Below, piece by piece: positions 24,213-32,590 of a DNA stretch of 42,408 nt (its first letter is position 1; the number at the start of each line of letters is the position of its first letter). This DNA comes from Nitrososphaeria archaeon. GTDB taxonomy: Archaea; Thermoproteota; Nitrososphaeria; Nitrososphaerales; JACAEJ01. Location: the NCBI GenBank assembly GCA_029775875.1, contig JARVKD010000007.1:1-42408 (forward strand). The letters run 5' to 3'. Made by a program: the position numbers and the translations under genes. The notes below the pieces were generated by a model that saw nothing but the letters and a program-made list of their open reading frames with translations, did not search any database and was not told the origin of the DNA.

Positions 24213-25671
24213 AACTCCTCAACTTTGCCGATACTGGAAAGTTCTTTTGAAAAGAGAAGGCAACTCTTAACAATAAATCCTCTCTGAAAGGAGGCGCCAT
24301 GATCTGGAGACCTATAGGAAGACCTTTAGAGAAGCCACATGGTATGGATATGCTAGGTATTCCTGCAAGATTGGCTGGGACTGAATCTACGTCGCACATA
24401 TACATTTCTAAAGGGTCTTGAACTTTCTCTCCTATTTTGAAGGGAAGTATGGGCATAGTAGGTCCTATTAAAACATCAAATTTTTTGAATGCTATATCAA
24501 AATCTCTCTTTATCAAAGTCCTTATCTTCTGCGCCTTCAAATAGTATTCTTCATAATATCCTGCTGATAGAGCAAATGTTCCAAGTATTATGCGCCTTTT
24601 GACCTCAAAGCCGAAACCAAAGCGCCTGTCTTTTGAATAAACAGTACTCCAGTCATAGGATTTGTTTGGAATTCTATAACCATACCTGAGACCATCGTAT
24701 CTTGCAAGATTCGAGCTCGCTTCAGACATAGCTATTATGTAGTATGATGGGAGAGCGTATTGAAGATTCTTAAGAGAAATTTCTTGATGATCAGTTCCAA
24801 GTTCCTCTAAATTTGTTACAGCTTCCAAAACTCCTTTTTCCACGTAATCTTGAGTTCCTTCGCCAAAAAACTCCTTTACAACACCTAACTTCATGCCATC
24901 AATATCGTCTATGAGATATTTAGTATAATCTTCCTGAGGCCTATCCACCGATGTGTTATCTAATGGATCGTGGCTTGCTATGCAGCTTAAAAGCAAGGCA
25001 CAATCTCTAACATCCTTAGTAATAGGGCCTATCTGCTCCAAGCTATTGGCATAAGCTATCAGACCAAACCTGCTCACTAAGCCATAAGTTGGCTTAAGAC
25101 CTACCACTGAGCAAAAGCTTGCTGGACATCTTATAGAGCCGCCAGTATCAGAGCCTAAGGCCAAAGTAGCCATACCTGATGCTACTGCTGCTGCACTTCC
25201 TCCAGAAGAGCCTCCTGGCACTCTTTCTAAATCCCAAGGGTTATGAGTAGGACCGAAGTAGCTAAACTCTGTGGATGACCCCATGGCAAACTCATCCATA
25301 TTCGCTTTGCCCATTATCACTCCATCTTCATCCTTTATTCTACTGATTACTGTGGCATCGTAAGGAGGAACAAAATTCTCTAGCATATGTGATGCGCATG
25401 TGGTTCTAATCCCTCTCGTGCAGATGTTGTCCTTTATCGCTATTCCAACTCCGCAAAGCCTTCCTGTCTTCTCTCTTTTCTTTACCTTCTTGTCTATCTC
25501 TCGAGCCTTCTTAAGAGCCAAATCTTCTGTAAGAGTTATGTAAGCGCGAATATCTTTTTCAACTTTTTTGATTCTCTCATATAAAGATGCTATGTAATCC
25601 TCTGCCATCAACTCTTGGGCTTTTATTCTCTTGATGATCTCATACGCTGGCAGTTTTATATAACTGGGCAT
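24205..25671 (-). CDS. gatA: Aspartyl/glutamyl-tRNA amidotransferase subunit A
   Basis: GatA is the amidase that releases ammonia from glutamine and channels it to GatB. The 488-residue amidase-signature protein has the catalytic triad region: the Lys of GIAIKDNICT near residue 80, and the Gly/Ser-rich ERVPGGSSGGSAAAVASG near 151-168 with ALGSDTGGSIRCPASFC near 172-188 giving the two Ser residues. The C-terminal GIPSISIPCGFSKGLPIGLQIMAP near 442-465 is also characteristic. It starts four bases after gatC and overlaps gatB by eight bases, so gatC, gatA and gatB are one translational unit. Confidence 0.95.
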   Translation of the reverse strand: MPSYIKLPAYEIIKRIKAQELMAEDYIASLYERIKKVEKDIRAYITLTEDLALKKAREIDKKVKKREKTGRLCGVGIAIKDNICTRGIRTTCASHMLENFVPPYDATVISRIKDEDGVIMGKANMDEFAMGSSTEFSYFGPTHNPWDLERVPGGSSGGSAAAVASGMATLALGSDTGGSIRCPASFCSVVGLKPTYGLVSRFGLIAYANSLEQIGPITKDVRDCALLLSCIASHDPLDNTSVDRPQEDYTKYLIDDIDGMKLGVVKEFFGEGTQDYVEKGVLEAVTNLEELGTDHQEISLKNLQYALPSYYIIAMSEASSNLARYDGLRYGYRIPNKSYDWSTVYSKDRRFGFGFEVKRRIILGTFALSAGYYEEYYLKAQKIRTLIKRDFDIAFKKFDVLIGPTMPILPFKIGEKVQDPLEMYMCDVDSVPANLAGIPSISIPCGFSKGLPIGLQIMAPPFREDLLLRVAFSFQKNFPVSAKLRSYE

Positions 25672-25675
25672 GAAC

Positions 25676-25984
25676 TCAGGCCATCCTTGGCGCTTTCACA
25701 AACTTTCCCTTAGTTTGAGGTGCAATTTGAGAGATATCTTCAGACAATGAAGGTTTTACTTCGTCTTTCCTTAACACATTGACCAAATCTAGAACATGGT
25801 AAGAGGGAGGAATGCTTTTGGTATTTACTTCATCTATTTTTGAGAAGTAAAATAAGATATCATTCAATTGCCTGGAAAAGAGCTCTAACTCTTTTTTCGA
25901 AATTTCAATTCTTGCCAACCAGGCAATACTCTCTATCTGTTCCTTTGAAATTGCTTTCTTCCTTTCTACCAAGATTGCCACCAA
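25676..25984 (-). CDS. gatC: Aspartyl/glutamyl-tRNA amidotransferase subunit C
   Basis: GatC is the small belt-like subunit stabilising the GatA-GatB pair. The 102-residue protein shows the family's IAWLARIEISKKELELFSRQLNDIL near residues 20-44 and a Pro-containing tail ending VKAPRMA. The start could be TTG at 25984 or the adjacent GTG at 25981; neither has an ideal ribosome-binding site. As the first gene it probably carries the promoter of the gatC-gatA-gatB-asn-like-helicase run. Confidence 0.9.
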   Translation of the reverse strand: MVAILVERKKAISKEQIESIAWLARIEISKKELELFSRQLNDILFYFSKIDEVNTKSIPPSYHVLDLVNVLRKDEVKPSLSEDISQIAPQTKGKFVKAPRMA

Positions 25985-26061
25985 ATCACGAATTTATTCT
26001 TATTTTAAGTTGATTGAACTCTAATTTATACCATTCTCGAAACCTTTTTCGCTAGAATATA

Positions 26062-26763
26062 TTAAGAGGACCTGATCCTTTCGATCTCCTCTACAGGTAG
26101 ACTTAAGAGAGAGGAGAGAGTCTCGTTCGAGACTCCTGGAGTATGAGCAACTGCCTCCTTTATCGTCTCTTTGAGATACGAATCATAGTCCGCTGATGAG
26201 GGCGACTCCCAAAGGTTATCGAACTTCTCTTTACACATGAGAGCGACTCCCTCAGAGTATACCTTGTAGCCCTTACGGGTGGGTTCCTTTAGCCCGCTCC
26301 TTTCAGGAAAACCTAGGACAGTTACACGACCATCCACTATCATGTATCTCATATCACTTACTAGAAGGGAAGGATTGTACCTGACTTCACCTCCAGCGCT
26401 CTTATACATGTGCCCCATCATAAGGCGATCAGGGTCCTTTGGGAGTAGAAATTTCAACTTGACCCCAGCCTTCGAGGCTCTGGAGAACTGTCTCAGAAGC
26501 CTCTCGATGGTCTCTTTCTCATCTTCTTTTGGTGGAGTCCCAGTTACTGCAGCGTAGATGTAGCTAGTAGCTTCGCCAACTGACTCCTGAACCGCGGTGA
26601 AATACTCAGCCCTACTGAAAGTCCTCGTAGCTCTCATGAGCTGGTCTATGAGATGAGACCTACCTCTTGCCTCTCTGATACTAGTGAGTAGAAGGTAGAC
26701 TGTCACGACTAACAGAATTAGCTCGGTGATGAGGAGCGCCTCGGTTAAACCTAGCATTACCAT
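26062..26763 (-). CDS. Membrane-anchored PLD-fold protein with degenerate HKD motif
   Basis: The 233-residue protein has one N-terminal membrane span (residues about 5-27), then a cytoplasmic domain that resembles a single phospholipase D half: a helix, a strand KLKFLLPKDP near 104-113, GGEVRYNPSL near 123-132 and SDMRYMIVDGRVTVLGF near 135-151. In active PLD enzymes the last segment is H-x-K-x4-D; here it reads D-M-R-Y-M-I-V-D, so the His and Lys are replaced by Asp and Arg and phosphodiesterase activity is unlikely. The final 30 residues (GVSNETLSSLLSLPVEEIERI) look like a small helix-turn-helix. Codons are visibly more G+C-rich than in gatC or the tautomerase gene, so it may be a recent arrival. 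Function unknown. Confidence 0.6.
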   Translation of the reverse strand: MVMLGLTEALLITELILLVVTVYLLLTSIREARGRSHLIDQLMRATRTFSRAEYFTAVQESVGEATSYIYAAVTGTPPKEDEKETIERLLRQFSRASKAGVKLKFLLPKDPDRLMMGHMYKSAGGEVRYNPSLLVSDMRYMIVDGRVTVLGFPERSGLKEPTRKGYKVYSEGVALMCKEKFDNLWESPSSADYDSYLKETIKEAVAHTPGVSNETLSSLLSLPVEEIERIRSS

Positions 26764-26869
26764 ACAAAGAAGGCAGAAAGGTCATTAAGTTAAGCATTTT
26801 GCTCCTTCTCCATTTGACCTAGTAAAGGCCTGCTAGCATTCTCATTGCAAAGTTTCATATGACTATTAC

Positions 26870-27220
26870 TCAAAAAGGAGGTAAAGGTGGCGATTCTTTG
26901 ACAGCTTCAGGTTCCCACGTGAGTCCTAGTATGCTACCGATCAGGCACAGGACAAAACCAACAATGAAACCACCTAGTGTGAAGATTGAGCTAATTAATG
27001 AAAAAACAAGCACTAGGATCGATCCTGTTCTGACCGTCTCCGTTTTTTCAGAGTACATTATTAAGGCACCAATAAAGGTCAACAAACCGCCAATGAACGG
27101 AAAAACTAAGAAAAAAAGGAAAACGCCGAGAAGTAGGAATATTATCGACCCAATTAGAGATAGAACGAATGCAGCTATTGGTTTTTCAGCCATGCTTTTG
27201 TATTTTTTGGTGCCAAACAT
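26870..27220 (-). CDS. Small four-span membrane protein (DUF4064-like)
   Basis: The 116-residue protein consists of four closely spaced hydrophobic segments (about residues 14-33, 35-52, 64-80 and 82-99) with a Gly/Ile pattern and a short Pro/Glu-rich tail. It resembles small DUF4064-type proteins of archaea and Gram-positive bacteria, which have no assigned function. An overlapping plus-strand frame at 26859-27224 is highly basic and non-hydrophobic and is taken as its shadow. ATG at 27220 has no marked ribosome-binding site. It is isolated from its neighbours by more than 100 bases on each side. Confidence 0.6.
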   Translation of the reverse strand: MFGTKKYKSMAEKPIAAFVLSLIGSIIFLLLGVFLFFLVFPFIGGLLTFIGALIMYSEKTETVRTGSILVLVFSLISSIFTLGGFIVGFVLCLIGSILGLTWEPEAVKESPPLPPF

Positions 27221-27357
27221 TTAACTATTTTTAGCATATCATGAGAGCAAGCACAGAATAGAAAGTAAGTTCGCTAAAAGCGAGGCTTTTAAACAATTAA
27301 TGTCTCTTTTTTGATTGGATAAGGGAAGACACAGCAACAATAAGCGTAGAATTGCTC

Positions 27358-27561
27358 TTATGGCGGCTGAATATGTTTAAGCTTCTCACTAGCTTGTTCT
27401 CCGCCTACTCCCCAGTCTTCTTTCGAAACCTCATGTATGATAACTTCAACCGCTTCTGCAGGCACACCTATTTCAGTGAAAAGCTTAGTTATGCCTACTA
27501 TTGCCTTCTTCTTAGCCTCGTTTGAAAATCCCTTCCAAACATAAACGTGGATAATTGGCAT
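27358..27561 (-). CDS. 4-oxalocrotonate tautomerase family protein
   Basis: The 67-residue protein starts M-P-I-I-H-V, so removal of Met would expose the catalytic Pro1 of the tautomerase superfamily. The sequence has the beta-alpha-beta unit of the family, with SNEAKKKAIVGITKLFTEIGVP near residues 13-34 and EVIIHEVSKEDWGVGG near 39-54. Length is typical of hexameric 4-OT enzymes. The substrate cannot be predicted: genuine 4-oxalocrotonate degradation genes are not present nearby. Confidence 0.83.
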   Translation of the reverse strand: MPIIHVYVWKGFSNEAKKKAIVGITKLFTEIGVPAEAVEVIIHEVSKEDWGVGGEQASEKLKHIQPP

Positions 27562-27741
27562 GAGCTAAACTCTACCCTATGCGATTTAAAAGCTTTTCAG
27601 GGATATTAGGAGCATCGGTGGGGCAAAAATACGGCAAGAGAGCATCCTTGTTCTCATAGGGGTAGCTTTACCAGTTCGTTTTTAAAGTATAACTAAGATT
27701 TAGCCATAGTCTTATTAAGTCTCCTTGCATTAGGTTTTTTG

Positions 27742-28890
27742 ATGAAGATTGCATTCTTCTCAGACACCTACTTGCCAAACAGAGACGGTGTCGTAACATC
27801 CATTCTTACACTACGAAAGGCTCTTGAAGAGAGAGGTCATGAAGTATTCGTCTTCTGTTCAGGTTCAAGACAAGCAAAAGAAAGAAATTTGGATGACCAT
27901 GTATTTTACTATACATCGATTCCCTTCAAGCCTTACCCTGACTACAAGATAGCATTCTTTCCCTTTTTCTCTAAAAGAAAAGTAAAGAAACTTGGTATTC
28001 AACTTGTTCATTCTCACGGTATAGCTACTACAGGCTGGGCTGCTGTTTTGGTGGCGCGCTCTTTGAATTTACCTCTTTTCACAACCTTCCATACTCTAAT
28101 TCCAGAGGCTGTTCATTACGTAGCTAGGAGTGATAAGGCGAAAAGTTTAGTCAAGAGAATGGCTTGGGGTTATGTGAAATTTTATCTACAACGTTCTAAC
28201 GTTGTCATCGTTCCTAGCAACGTTATCAGGGATATCTTGATTAAGCATGGATTAGAGAAGGAAATATACACAATTCCAACTGGTATCGATGTGAATAGGT
28301 TCAACCCTAGCATAAATGGTGAGCCTATAAGAAAATTGCTTGGCATTAAAGATGAACATTTAGTGCTCTACGTTGGTAGGCTTGTTAAAGAGAAGAACCT
28401 CGATGTTCTCATAAAAGCAGTTCCTAAAGTGCTCAATAATTTGCCTAATTGTAAATTTTTAGTGGCTGGTTTGGGACCTGCTAGAGAGTATTATAAGAAT
28501 CTGATAATCGAGAATAATCTAAAAGATAGCTTTATACTCCAAGGCTATATTGGAGAAGGAAGATTAGCATACTATTACGCAGCCTCAGACGTTTTTGTCT
28601 TTCCCTCTAAGTTTGAGACTCAAGGTCTAACAGCCCTTGAAGCTATGGCTTGTGGTAAGCCAGTCGTCGGTGCAGATTATTTAGCCATAAAAGAAATAGT
28701 GAAAAACGGTTACAATGGTTATTTGTTCGATGCTGACGATCCTGATGACTGTGCTGAGAAGATAATAAAGGCGATAAATGAGAAATCTGAAATGAGAGAA
28801 AACGCCCGCAAAACTGCCCTTGATTACTCAGTGGAAAAATGCACAGATAAACTGTTGAAAGTTTACGAAAAGACGATCAATAATCCCTAG
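27742..28890 (+). CDS. GT4 family glycosyltransferase
   Basis: The 382-residue protein is a GT-B retaining glycosyltransferase. The N-terminal acceptor half begins MKIAFFSDTYLPNRDGVVTSI and includes LVHSHGIATTGWAAVLVA near residues 92-109. The C-terminal donor half carries LVLYVGRLVKEKNLDVLIKA near 207-226 and the E-x7-E motif ETQGLTALEAMACGKPVV near 291-308. It resembles enzymes adding glucose or mannose to lipid or glycan acceptors (diacylglycerol glucosyltransferase, PIMB-like), the acceptor being unknown. ATG at 27742 is preferred to the in-frame TTG one codon earlier. The 180-base upstream gap holds no gene I can support. It converges on aspS with about 25 bases between. Confidence 0.83.
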   Translation: MKIAFFSDTYLPNRDGVVTSILTLRKALEERGHEVFVFCSGSRQAKERNLDDHVFYYTSIPFKPYPDYKIAFFPFFSKRKVKKLGIQLVHSHGIATTGWAAVLVARSLNLPLFTTFHTLIPEAVHYVARSDKAKSLVKRMAWGYVKFYLQRSNVVIVPSNVIRDILIKHGLEKEIYTIPTGIDVNRFNPSINGEPIRKLLGIKDEHLVLYVGRLVKEKNLDVLIKAVPKVLNNLPNCKFLVAGLGPAREYYKNLIIENNLKDSFILQGYIGEGRLAYYYAASDVFVFPSKFETQGLTALEAMACGKPVVGADYLAIKEIVKNGYNGYLFDADDPDDCAEKIIKAINEKSEMRENARKTALDYSVEKCTDKLLKVYEKTINNP

Positions 28891-28915
28891 AGAATTAAAT
28901 AAGAAAACCAATGAA

Positions 28916-30238
28916 TTAAGGTGCTAACCTAAACTGATCTCTTGGGAACATTGTAACCTCTCTAATGTTCTCCTGCCCTGTCAATACCATCATCAACCTC
29001 TCTAATCCTAGTCCAAATCCTGCATGAGGAGGCATTCCATAATCAAAGATTCTCAGATGATATTCGAAGAGCTTTGGCTTCAAACCTTGCTCCTTTAACC
29101 TCTTCATCAACAATCTCTTAGAGCTTACCCTTGATCCCCCTGATGCCAATTCGATAGAGCCATGCATAAAATCGAAGGATTCACAAATATCTTGATTACC
29201 ATCTTTTGGCTTTATGTAGAAGGGCTTTATAGCTGTAGGCCAGTCTGTTATGAAGTAGAATTCAGGCAATATCTCTCCTAAAATCTTGAGGGCTTGTGTC
29301 GATAAATCTTCTCCCCAATTAACTATTACATCTTCTTTCTCTAACATTTTGATGATATAATCGTAAGTTAATCTCTTGAAAGGAGCTTTAGGGATCATCA
29401 GTTTATGCTTTAACAACTTCATCTCTTCACTACATTTATCGTTTATCGTTTTCGTAACATGATGAATCATCTGCTCAATAAGCTTCATAGTATCTTCATA
29501 AGAGACAAAGGCTTCCTCAACATCTATCGAAATAACTTCACTTAAATGCCTTAGTGTTCGAGATTCCTCAGCCCTAAAAATCGGTCCTATTTCGAATACC
29601 TTCTCAAAAGGTATCACCAATTGTTCCTTGTAAAGCTGAGGACTTTGAGCAAGAAAAGCCTCTTTATCGTAGTATAACAAAGGAAATAATGCTGCTCCTC
29701 CTTCAGTAGCTGTAGCGATTATCTTAGGAGTGCTTACCTCTACATAACCCTTGCTTATGAGAAAATCCCTTATCGCTTTCAAAACTGTATGCCTTATCTT
29801 AAATATAGACTGGGCTTTTGGTCTTCTCAGATCTATGACACGAATGTCTAGGCGTTTATCAATACTTGGCATCTTTCCCCCGAATAGACTAAAGGGAGGC
29901 TGTCTTTGGGTCGTGCTTAGGATTCTAATTTCTTCAGGAATTATCTCAGCCCCATGAGGAGCTTTTTTAATGCTCTTGACTATTCCTCTAACACCTATGC
30001 TAGAATGCTCATTAAGATTCTTTAACTTCTCCAAAATCGAGTTGGGGGCTCTATCCTTATGTATAGTAACTTGAACCATACCATCCTTATCGTTAAGGAT
30101 TAGAAAGACTATGCCACCTTGCTCACGTATACTTGCCAACCAGCCAAAGACCGTGACCCTTTTATTTTCTAATCTTGGAGTAATCTCTACAGAGTAATGG
30201 GTCCTTCTCCAATCACCCAGTTCATCGATCTTTTTCAT
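28916..30238 (-). CDS. aspS: Aspartyl-tRNA synthetase, archaeal type (probably non-discriminating)
   Basis: The 440-residue class II synthetase has an N-terminal OB-fold anticodon-binding domain (about residues 10-110) and a catalytic core with motif 2 FEIGPIFRAEESRTLRHLSEV near 216-236 and motif 3 FGLGLERLMMVLTG near 414-427. The bacterial GAD insert is absent, as in archaeal and eukaryotic AspRS. By alignment to the Thermococcus enzyme as I recall it, the discriminating Trp26 and Lys85 correspond to Ala35 and Pro94 here, a pattern associated with charging both tRNA-Asp and tRNA-Asn. That fits the gatCAB genes in the same window. ATG at 30238 is used; TTG at 30247 is three codons upstream. 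Confidence 0.9.
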   Translation of the reverse strand: MKKIDELGDWRRTHYSVEITPRLENKRVTVFGWLASIREQGGIVFLILNDKDGMVQVTIHKDRAPNSILEKLKNLNEHSSIGVRGIVKSIKKAPHGAEIIPEEIRILSTTQRQPPFSLFGGKMPSIDKRLDIRVIDLRRPKAQSIFKIRHTVLKAIRDFLISKGYVEVSTPKIIATATEGGAALFPLLYYDKEAFLAQSPQLYKEQLVIPFEKVFEIGPIFRAEESRTLRHLSEVISIDVEEAFVSYEDTMKLIEQMIHHVTKTINDKCSEEMKLLKHKLMIPKAPFKRLTYDYIIKMLEKEDVIVNWGEDLSTQALKILGEILPEFYFITDWPTAIKPFYIKPKDGNQDICESFDFMHGSIELASGGSRVSSKRLLMKRLKEQGLKPKLFEYHLRIFDYGMPPHAGFGLGLERLMMVLTGQENIREVTMFPRDQFRLAP

Positions 30239-30325
30239 TACCGTCAAAGTCTTACTGCTCAGTGATAATAGGGTTCCCTTTATATTTTATATTCTTGTGC
30301 CAAATAAAATAATGATCAAAAAGCC

Positions 30326-30946
30326 ATGATCGAGTCTAATGATCTATTAAAACTCATTAAGTCAAGAAGGAGCATAAAGAAACTAAAGCCAGTCTCTATC
30401 TCAAGAAATGTTATAGAAGAGATTCTTGATGTAGCAGTAAGTGCTCCATCAGCCCATAACTCTCAGCCTTGGCGCTTTATAATAATAGATGATGAAAAGG
30501 TCAAGATCAAACTTGCTGAGGCTATGGCTCAGGCTTGGCAAGAGGATTTATCAAAGAATGGTTTATCGAGAATTGAAATTGAAAAGCTAATTGAAGCATC
30601 AAAAAAGAGAACCATAAATTCTTCAATACTAATCATACCATGCCTTACGATGGAGGATATGGAGAAGTATCCAGACGATAGGAGAAAGAAAGCTGAATAC
30701 TTGATGGCTGTTCAATCGGTTTCAGCAGCCATAGAGAACCTATTGTTAGCGATTCATGCAAAAGGATTAGGAGCTTGCTGGAGGTGTGCACCTTTATTCT
30801 GTATGGAAGCAGTAAGAGATGTTTTGAAGATTCCTAACGAATTTGATCCTCAAGCTCTAATAGAGATAGGATATCCTTTAGAGCAACCAAAAATGCCATC
30901 TAGAAAACCCTTAAAGAGTTTAATCAGCTATAACAAATGGCGCTAA
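30326..30946 (+). CDS. Nitroreductase-family flavoprotein, likely dehydro-F420-0 reductase
   Basis: The 206-residue protein is an FMN-dependent nitroreductase: RRSIKKLKP near residues 14-22, the FMN-site segment SAPSAHNSQPWRFIII near 39-54 and IENLLLAIHAKGLGACWRCAP near 136-156, with a C-terminal IEIGYPLEQPK near 181-191. Mycobacterial FbiB carries such a domain fused to CofE; it reduces dehydro-F420-0, made from phosphoenolpyruvate, to F420-0. This gene overlaps the cofD start by 10 bases and leads the cofD-cofC run, so the same role is strongly suggested for a stand-alone archaeal protein. Family members are promiscuous, so the substrate remains inference. Confidence 0.8.
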   Translation: MIESNDLLKLIKSRRSIKKLKPVSISRNVIEEILDVAVSAPSAHNSQPWRFIIIDDEKVKIKLAEAMAQAWQEDLSKNGLSRIEIEKLIEASKKRTINSSILIIPCLTMEDMEKYPDDRRKKAEYLMAVQSVSAAIENLLLAIHAKGLGACWRCAPLFCMEAVRDVLKIPNEFDPQALIEIGYPLEQPKMPSRKPLKSLISYNKWR

Positions 30947-31896
30947 AATTGATAACAGCCTTAGCAGGAGGGGTAGGGGCTGCAAGATTCCTTGAAGGGC
31001 TTATCAGAGTAGTTAAAGATGAAGAAATATCCGTCATAGTCAATACTGGAGACGATATAGAACTTTATGGCTTGCAAATATCTCCTGATATCGATATAGT
31101 AATTTACACATTAGCAGGAATAGTCGATGATGAAAAAGGCTGGGGGATAAAGGGAGACACTTTCCATTGCTTAGAAGCCCTTCAAAGATACGGTTATGAT
31201 ACATGGTTCATGCTCGGTGATAAAGATCTTGCTACTCATATTCACCGAACTCATCTCTTGAAAAAAGGGCTTAGACTATCAGAAGTGATAGATAAAGAGC
31301 GCATAGCTTTGGGTGTAAAGGCTAGAATCATACCTATGACCGATGATAAAGTTGAGACTATTATGATAACAGATAAAGGTGATATGCACTTCCAAGAGTA
31401 CCTGATAAAAAGAAAGGCTCAGGATAAAGTCTTAAAGGTGATTTTCAAAGATATAGAAAAAGCAAAGCCTGCTCTTGGGGTCATCGATTCCATCATAAAG
31501 GCTAAAGGAATAACAATTTGTCCAAGCAATCCAATAGTCAGCATAGGCACGATTCTTTCTGTTCCAGGAGTTAGAGATAGCTTAAGAGAAACAAGAGCAA
31601 AGATAGTAGGTGTAAGCCCCTTAATAGCTGGCGCTCCAGTCAAGGGTCCTGCTGACAAACTTATGAGTAGTCTATCAAGGCAACTTCAAATTGAAAAGGA
31701 AGATGTTTCTGCTTATGGTGTGGCAAAATTGTATAGAGACTTTTTGGATGCTTTCATAATAGATAACTTTGATGCAAACCTTAAAGAGAAGATAGAGGCT
31801 TTGGGAATAAAAGTTGTCGTTACAGACACTATAATGAAAGGCTTAAAAGAGAAGATGGAATTAGCTAAAGTCGCTTTAAAGGCTATAGGAGTATAA
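30937..31896 (+). CDS. cofD: 2-phospho-L-lactate (or enolpyruvyl) transferase for F420 biosynthesis
   Basis: CofD transfers the phospholactyl or phosphoenolpyruvyl group from its guanosine diphosphate carrier to the deazaflavin Fo. The 319-residue protein starts LITALAGGVGAARFLEGL, the Gly-rich signature of CofD, with VNTGDDIELYGLQISPDIDIVIYTLAG near residues 36-62 and TICPSNPIVSIGTILSVPGV near 192-211, GAPVKGPADKLM near 231-242. Length fits the family. The ATG lies inside the nitroreductase end, and cofC begins one base after the stop, giving a tightly packed operon. Whether it uses 2-phospholactate or phosphoenolpyruvate is not visible; the nitroreductase partner favours the latter. Confidence 0.93.
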   Translation: MALKLITALAGGVGAARFLEGLIRVVKDEEISVIVNTGDDIELYGLQISPDIDIVIYTLAGIVDDEKGWGIKGDTFHCLEALQRYGYDTWFMLGDKDLATHIHRTHLLKKGLRLSEVIDKERIALGVKARIIPMTDDKVETIMITDKGDMHFQEYLIKRKAQDKVLKVIFKDIEKAKPALGVIDSIIKAKGITICPSNPIVSIGTILSVPGVRDSLRETRAKIVGVSPLIAGAPVKGPADKLMSSLSRQLQIEKEDVSAYGVAKLYRDFLDAFIIDNFDANLKEKIEALGIKVVVTDTIMKGLKEKMELAKVALKAIGV

Positions 31897-31897
31897 A

Positions 31898-32587
31898 ATG
31901 ACTCTCATAACGGTTCCTGTAAAAGGCTTAAAAGACGCAAAGAGAAGGCTTGAAGTAGTATTAAGACCCAAAGAGAAGAGTCTGCTCTGCATTTCCATGC
32001 TAAAAGATGTTCTGAAGGCAATAAGTGATTCAAAATATGTAGAGAAAGTAGCAATCATAAGCTATGACGAAACCATACTAGAATTGGCAAGACAGATGGG
32101 AGCAATAGCCTTTGATGAGGGAGAATCAAGAGGACTGAATTCGGCTGTTGACAAAGTGGCAAAATTTTGCTTAGATGAAGGGATCAGATCATTGCTTGTT
32201 TTACCAATGGACATACCCCTTGTAAAGAGTAGTGATATAGATGATATGATAAAGCAAAGATGTCTTCCTAAATCTGTAGTCATAGCACCATCTATGGATG
32301 AAAAAGGGACCAACGCTCTTCTTTTGACCCCTCCCAATGTGATAAAGCCTAGATTTGGAGCAAACAGCTTTAAAACTCATATTAACGAAGCCATTGCCAA
32401 TAGGATTCAATACATTGTCTACAGATCGCCAAGAGTTGCGTTGGATATAGACACTCCAAAGGATTTGATTACACTCTCAAAGTTTGGGGAAAAAACAGAA
32501 ACTTATGACTATGTGATGAAGATCGATCTAATAAACAGAGTCAACGAGTACTTGAAAGAAATTCATAAACCCCTTTTGAAGAAATAG
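31898..32587 (+). CDS. cofC: 2-phospho-L-lactate / phosphoenolpyruvate guanylyltransferase
   Basis: CofC activates 2-phospholactate or phosphoenolpyruvate with GTP for CofD. The 229-residue protein has the nucleotidyltransferase signature VPVKGLKDAKRRLEVVL at residues 7-23, then FDEGESRGLNSAVDKV near 73-88, LVLPMDIPLVKSSDIDDM near 105-122 and DEKGTNALLLTPP near 136-148. These match the archaeal CofC fold. It follows cofD by one base and converges on cofE with three bases between stops. After about residue 200 there is a short charged tail not needed for the core. Confidence 0.9.
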   Translation: MTLITVPVKGLKDAKRRLEVVLRPKEKSLLCISMLKDVLKAISDSKYVEKVAIISYDETILELARQMGAIAFDEGESRGLNSAVDKVAKFCLDEGIRSLLVLPMDIPLVKSSDIDDMIKQRCLPKSVVIAPSMDEKGTNALLLTPPNVIKPRFGANSFKTHINEAIANRIQYIVYRSPRVALDIDTPKDLITLSKFGEKTETYDYVMKIDLINRVNEYLKEIHKPLLKK

Positions 32588-32590
32588 AAA

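Noticed and set aside
26859-27224. Plus-strand 121-residue open frame opposite the small membrane protein
   Set aside because: It is Lys/Pro-rich with no recognisable domain, while the minus strand encodes four regular membrane spans. Only one is likely real.
27562-27741. Possible structured RNA in the locally G+C-richer 180-base gap before the GT4 gene
   Set aside because: No convincing stem series, box motifs or tRNA features could be found by eye.
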